DNA of 46,121 bases from Odoribacter sp036657595 (GTDB lineage: Bacteria > Bacteroidota > Bacteroidia > Bacteroidales > Marinifilaceae): NCBI GenBank assembly GCA_036657595.1, contig JAVXFZ010000016.1:1-46121 (forward strand), written 5' to 3'. A program made the translations under genes and the position numbers. Shown here one piece after another: positions 43,250 to 46,121 of the stretch. Below the pieces are notes generated by a model that did not search any database, was not told the origin of the DNA, and was given only the letters and a program-made list of their open reading frames with translations. Numbering within the stretch: the stretch's first letter is position 1; each line of letters opens with the position of its first letter.

Positions 43250-44299
43250 TTACTTGATTTCTCCGTAAAAACGGAGATTTAATTCAGAAGCCGATGGACA
43301 ATTGGAAATAATACTGATCAAAGAAGTTACTTTCCCGACTTCTGCTCCACTCTTGGTTTTTACAATCAGTGGGGCTGTTTCACCCGGTTGTAGATCTTTT
43401 TTCGTCATTTCAGCTATTACCCGGTCATCATTTGTATAGATTCGGTATATCTTCAAGGGTGTTTTTCCATTATTTTTCAGTTGATAGGTAAAAGATGCCG
43501 ACTGACCGGAAGTTGTCTGTCCGAAGCTGTAATATTTTTTATCCGCATCAATAAGCGGTGCGGTAGCTATGTTGACATTTTTAAAATCTTCTTCAATAAA
43601 AATAGATACCGGCAAGGAATATTTTTTACCATCTACAATTAATGTTACTTCGTCTTTATTCAGACCATATTCTCCCTTCAGGGCTGAATTATAAGCAGCC
43701 TTAATAACAGCCTTTTCTTTATTATCTATTTGTTGAGGTTCAATGCTCATTCGCAAATGAGGTGGCAGTCCGGCAAAAGATACTGCAACTGCTTTTCCTG
43801 CATTATTGAAGACACCAATGCTCATCGCTTTCATTTCTCCCTTGCGTACTTTCATTAGCGAAATATGTTCTAAAGGCAAGCGTAAGCCTGAAGGTAATTC
43901 ATAAGGATAATCATCCAGTATCGTGCGAGTCTTACCTTCTACCGTACCTTTTATTTTAAGTTCTACTACCGAAGGTCTTGCATTTGAATATACTGTAATG
44001 GTTTTGTCGAAATATCCGGGACGATCTTTGGGATCAAAAGTTGTTTTTATAAAACCTTTCTTTCCGGGTAACACCGGTTGTTTTGTCCATTCCGGTGACG
44101 TACAGCCACAAGATGATTCTACATTTTTAACTAATATGGGAGCATTTCCTGTATTTACAAATTCAAAATTGTAGGCTACTGCTCCATTGACTTCTTTGAT
44201 GTTACCGAAATCGTGTGCTCTACCATTAAAATCAATTATTGCCTGTGAGAAAGAAGACAAAAAAGAAAGTAGAAAAACTACCGATAATAATCCTTTCAT
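43250..44299 (-). CDS. Exported DUF1573 domain protein
   Basis: The 349-aa protein has a signal peptide (LLSVVFLLSFLSSFSQA) and a DUF1573 domain at about 22-120 with HDFGNIKEVNGAVAYNFEFV and the conserved ESSCGCTSPEW. Further MSP/ASH-like beta-sandwich domains follow, the last near 240-345 (YSFGQTTSGQSASFTYQLKN). The family is exported and common in Bacteroidetes; its role is not settled. The last codons form a TCTCCGT-TTTT-ACGGAGA hairpin. Confidence 0.88.
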   Translation of the reverse strand: MKGLLSVVFLLSFLSSFSQAIIDFNGRAHDFGNIKEVNGAVAYNFEFVNTGNAPILVKNVESSCGCTSPEWTKQPVLPGKKGFIKTTFDPKDRPGYFDKTITVYSNARPSVVELKIKGTVEGKTRTILDDYPYELPSGLRLPLEHISLMKVRKGEMKAMSIGVFNNAGKAVAVSFAGLPPHLRMSIEPQQIDNKEKAVIKAAYNSALKGEYGLNKDEVTLIVDGKKYSLPVSIFIEEDFKNVNIATAPLIDADKKYYSFGQTTSGQSASFTYQLKNNGKTPLKIYRIYTNDDRVIAEMTKKDLQPGETAPLIVKTKSGAEVGKVTSLISIISNCPSASELNLRFYGEIK

Positions 44300-44358
44300 A
44301 CCTGAAATACTTGTGTTTTAAAATGATTAATAAAATTTATTCCTTCAGGATGAGGTTA

Positions 44359-44381
44359 TCATTAGGATCTTCCCAATGATG
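44359..44381. promoter_or_regulatory. Hairpin in the divergent DUF1573-GT9 gap
   Basis: ATCATTAGGA-TCT-TCCCAATGAT pairs with one mismatch. It lies in the 221-bp divergent gap, 60 bp upstream of the DUF1573 start. It could be an operator or leader structure. Nothing else is clear in the gap; TATTTTTA at 44511-44518 is a weak -7 candidate for GT9. Confidence 0.35.
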
Positions 44382-44520
44382 ACACGAAAATAATTCTTTT
44401 TATGCAGGATTTTCACGATTCAAGAATAAATTTTAACTTCGTTGCTTCAAAATACCGGTAAATGCTGCTTTTTATTAATCCAAAAGTGTCTAATAACTGA
44501 AAATTAATTGTATTTTTATT

Positions 44521-45549
44521 ATGCAAAAAATTCTTATTATCCGTTTCAGTTCCATCGGCGATATTATCCAATGTATGGGAGTTATCAGCGGTATTCGGGA
44601 ACATTTTCCCGATGCTGAAATACATTGGATCGCCCGTAAAGATATGTCTTCTTTTTTGGCGATGGATAAAAGAATTGATAAAATATGGGCTTTCGATAAA
44701 ACAACAGGATTGAAAGGATTATGGGAGATAGCTAAGGAATTAAAACAACAGCAGTACGATTATATTTATGATGCCCACAGCAATATTCGGTCGAATATTC
44801 TGAAATTAAAACTTTGTGTTCTGAACAAAAAAGGTGTGCATTTAACTCTTCGCAGTAAACAACGCTGGAAGCGTTTGCTCCTTTTTAATTTTGGCATCAA
44901 TCATTTTGACTGGCCGTTTAAAGGAATGGAATCTTATCGAAAACCATTAAAAAAATGGGGAATTACTAAATACCCGGACACCTATCACGATTGGATTTTT
45001 CCAGCTACTTTCCCGGATAAATTTAATGGGCTGATAAATGCAAATACGATCACCTTGCTCCCTTCTGCCAATTGGGAAATGAAACGATGGCCCATCAGTC
45101 ATTGGAAAAAATTAATTTTGTTATTGCCGGAATACCATTTCCTGATCCTTGCTGGTCCGACCGATATATTTTGTGAAGAAATTAAAGCAATGGCTCCTGA
45201 ACGAGTCAATAATCTTGCCGGTAAGACCTCTTTATTAGAATCCTGCTATCTAATAAAGCAATCTCTTTGTGTTGTCAGTGCAGATACAGGCTTTATGCAC
45301 GCGGCAGATTTGTTTCACATACCCACACTTGCTCTGATGGGTCCCACTGCATTCGGTTTCCCCAGCGGGGCGACGGCTGAAGTGTTGGAAACTAATCTAA
45401 GTTGTCGTCCCTGTTCAAAAGATGGGCACGGTAAATGTAAACAGCTTATTTATCAACAGTGTATGGTAGATATTACTCCTGAAAGAGTGGCAATGCGGAT
45501 CACTCAATTACTCCCTTTCTCTTCACTTGTTGGAAAAATTCAGCCTTGA
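44521..45549 (+). CDS. Glycosyltransferase family 9 (heptosyltransferase-like)
   Basis: The 342-aa protein starts MQKILIIRFSSIGDIIQCMG, the typical GT9 N-terminus, and includes ITLLPSANWEMKRWPISHWK, FLILAGPTD and VSADTGFMHAADLFHIPTLA, the conserved C-terminal donor-binding region. GT9 enzymes add heptose or related sugars to the LPS/LOS core at the cytoplasmic face. The Cys-rich end (CRPCSKDGHGKCKQ) is common in this family. Confidence 0.93.
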   Translation: MQKILIIRFSSIGDIIQCMGVISGIREHFPDAEIHWIARKDMSSFLAMDKRIDKIWAFDKTTGLKGLWEIAKELKQQQYDYIYDAHSNIRSNILKLKLCVLNKKGVHLTLRSKQRWKRLLLFNFGINHFDWPFKGMESYRKPLKKWGITKYPDTYHDWIFPATFPDKFNGLINANTITLLPSANWEMKRWPISHWKKLILLLPEYHFLILAGPTDIFCEEIKAMAPERVNNLAGKTSLLESCYLIKQSLCVVSADTGFMHAADLFHIPTLALMGPTAFGFPSGATAEVLETNLSCRPCSKDGHGKCKQLIYQQCMVDITPERVAMRITQLLPFSSLVGKIQP

Positions 45550-45700
45550 TTACCCCTCCCTTTTCTTAATAACTTTAAACTTTTCTTTCTCCTCAAATCG
45601 TACTCATTGATAGAATAGTCTGACAAGAATATTCTCTGTAAATAAAGTCTGCTAAATAATTACATTAGTCTGATAACCATTAAAATAACCTCTTCCCCAG

Positions 45701-45731
45701 TTGCCTATTTGACGCAAAAGAGTTATATTTG
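45701..45731 (+). promoter_or_regulatory. Putative promoter of the transposase remnant
   Basis: TTG (45701-45703), a 20-bp spacer and TATATTTG (45724-45731) fit the Bacteroidetes pattern. Three AGTCTG(A/C)(T/C)AA-like boxes precede it in 45617-45676. Confidence 0.4.
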
Positions 45732-46101
45732 TGTGTTAAATGATGAAAGAATAAATTTTAGTTCGCAAGGAAAACAGCTGTATATTGATGATTTTAAGTC
45801 TTCGTTGGAAGGCTTGAATAAGTCCAACCGTTGGGCTCAGTTAGGAGATACTCTTCCCTGGTATGAAATAGAGATATTGTACAACAAACGCTTAAACAAC
45901 GGCAAGCGTGGTGCCGGAAATAAACCGGCTCGTACATCGACTTACTCTATGACGGCTGCAAGGTTATCAACCGTTACATTGATAAATTGTGCAAGCGTTT
46001 CTCGTTGGTACATCCCACTACCCATTATAAATCTGCCCGTGCTTGAAAGTTCAATTAAGAAGTGCGAAAATAATTTGCAGAAATCATCTGCTAAACAATA
46101 A
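45709..46101 (+). pseudogene. Transposase remnant (IS5/IS1182-like), internally deleted and frameshifted
   Basis: Residues reading FKSSLEGLNKSNRWAQLGDT and PWYEIEILYNKRLNNGKRGA plus GNKPAR match the N-terminal DUF772-type region of DDE transposases in Bacteroidetes. After position 45930 the frame loses similarity. In the +2 frame, 45933-46046 encodes YIDLLYDGCKVINRYIDKLC and KRFSLVHPTTHYKSARA, which resembles the later DLL..... region of the same family. Most of the central part, including the expected DDE catalytic residues, is therefore deleted and the two ends are out of frame. The true start is unclear; TTG 45709 or GTG 45733 are possible. TCTGCTAAA(T/C)AAT occurs at 45648-45660 and again at 46087-46099. 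Confidence 0.65.
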
Positions 46102-46121
46102 ATTTCTGTAATTTTGTCTTC

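Noticed and set aside
43253..43282. TCTCCGT-TTTT-ACGGAGA hairpin at the end of the DUF1573 gene
   Set aside because: It lies within the last codons and has no T-run on the transcribed strand, so I did not list it as a separate terminator.
45617..45676. Three AGTCTG(A/C)(T/C)AA boxes that look like a short repeat array
   Set aside because: Units are about 10 bp with irregular AT-rich spacers of unequal sequence and length; too short and degenerate for a CRISPR array.

Overview
The window is chromosomal DNA from a member of the Bacteroidales (phylum Bacteroidota). The evidence is the SusC/SusD pair with an STN domain and a FecR/ECF sigma module, the PorP/SprF and PorE-like proteins of the type IX secretion system (T9SS), a type B T9SS sorting domain, the exbB-exbD-exbD operon, and promoters of the Bacteroides TTTG / TAnnTTTG type. 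I cannot name the genus from sequence alone. The T9SS parts and the STN-type SusC fit the Porphyromonadaceae/Odoribacteraceae/Tannerellaceae side of the order.

Layout. (1) Positions 1-15071, all on the minus strand, form one tightly packed five-gene operon. In transcription order it encodes a giant exported protein with six beta-helix modules and about seven Ig/PKD-like domains (3118 aa), an exported Ig/PKD-like protein (679 aa), a third Ig/PKD-like protein ending in a T9SS type B sorting domain (491 aa), a PorE-like TPR/beta-propeller/CRD protein that ends in a SPOR domain, and a PorP/SprF protein that runs off the window. It resembles the SprB/SprF adhesin-plus-partner arrangement and is the most interesting locus here. 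(2) 15241-17859: tRNA-Arg(CCG) with a terminator, then an energy-transducing operon exbB, 4-TM protein, exbD, exbD. (3) 17849-22438: housekeeping genes ansA, tatD, gdhA and dprA. (4) 22439-22831: a 393-bp gap with no gene, holding an 11-bp G-rich tandem repeat, a potential G-quadruplex and a terminator-like hairpin. (5) 22832-31049: a complete trans-envelope signalling and uptake locus (ECF sigma, FecR, STN-SusC, SusD, exported thioredoxin-like protein). (6) 31124-46101: mostly housekeeping genes on both strands (DUF4268, rnhB, GH3, pdxK, HAD phosphatase, pyrF, prfA, epimerase, yraN, short GT5 protein, galE, HU-like membrane protein, pssA, DUF1573, GT9), ending in a decayed transposase.

How the genes work together. 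In region 1 the large exported proteins are probably displayed on the surface, with the type B domain of the third protein as the T9SS ticket, PorP/SprF as its outer-membrane partner, and the SPOR-bearing PorE-like protein as the anchor to peptidoglycan. In region 5, substrate binding by SusC/SusD would signal through the STN domain to FecR and release the sigma factor. ExbB/ExbD could energise TonB-dependent transporters such as this SusC. A family of intergenic palindromes with TCGTTTATTTG-like arms recurs in several gaps (24.0, 40.3 and 43.2 kb, with a partial copy at 36.5 kb). All functions are inferred from sequence reading without database searches.
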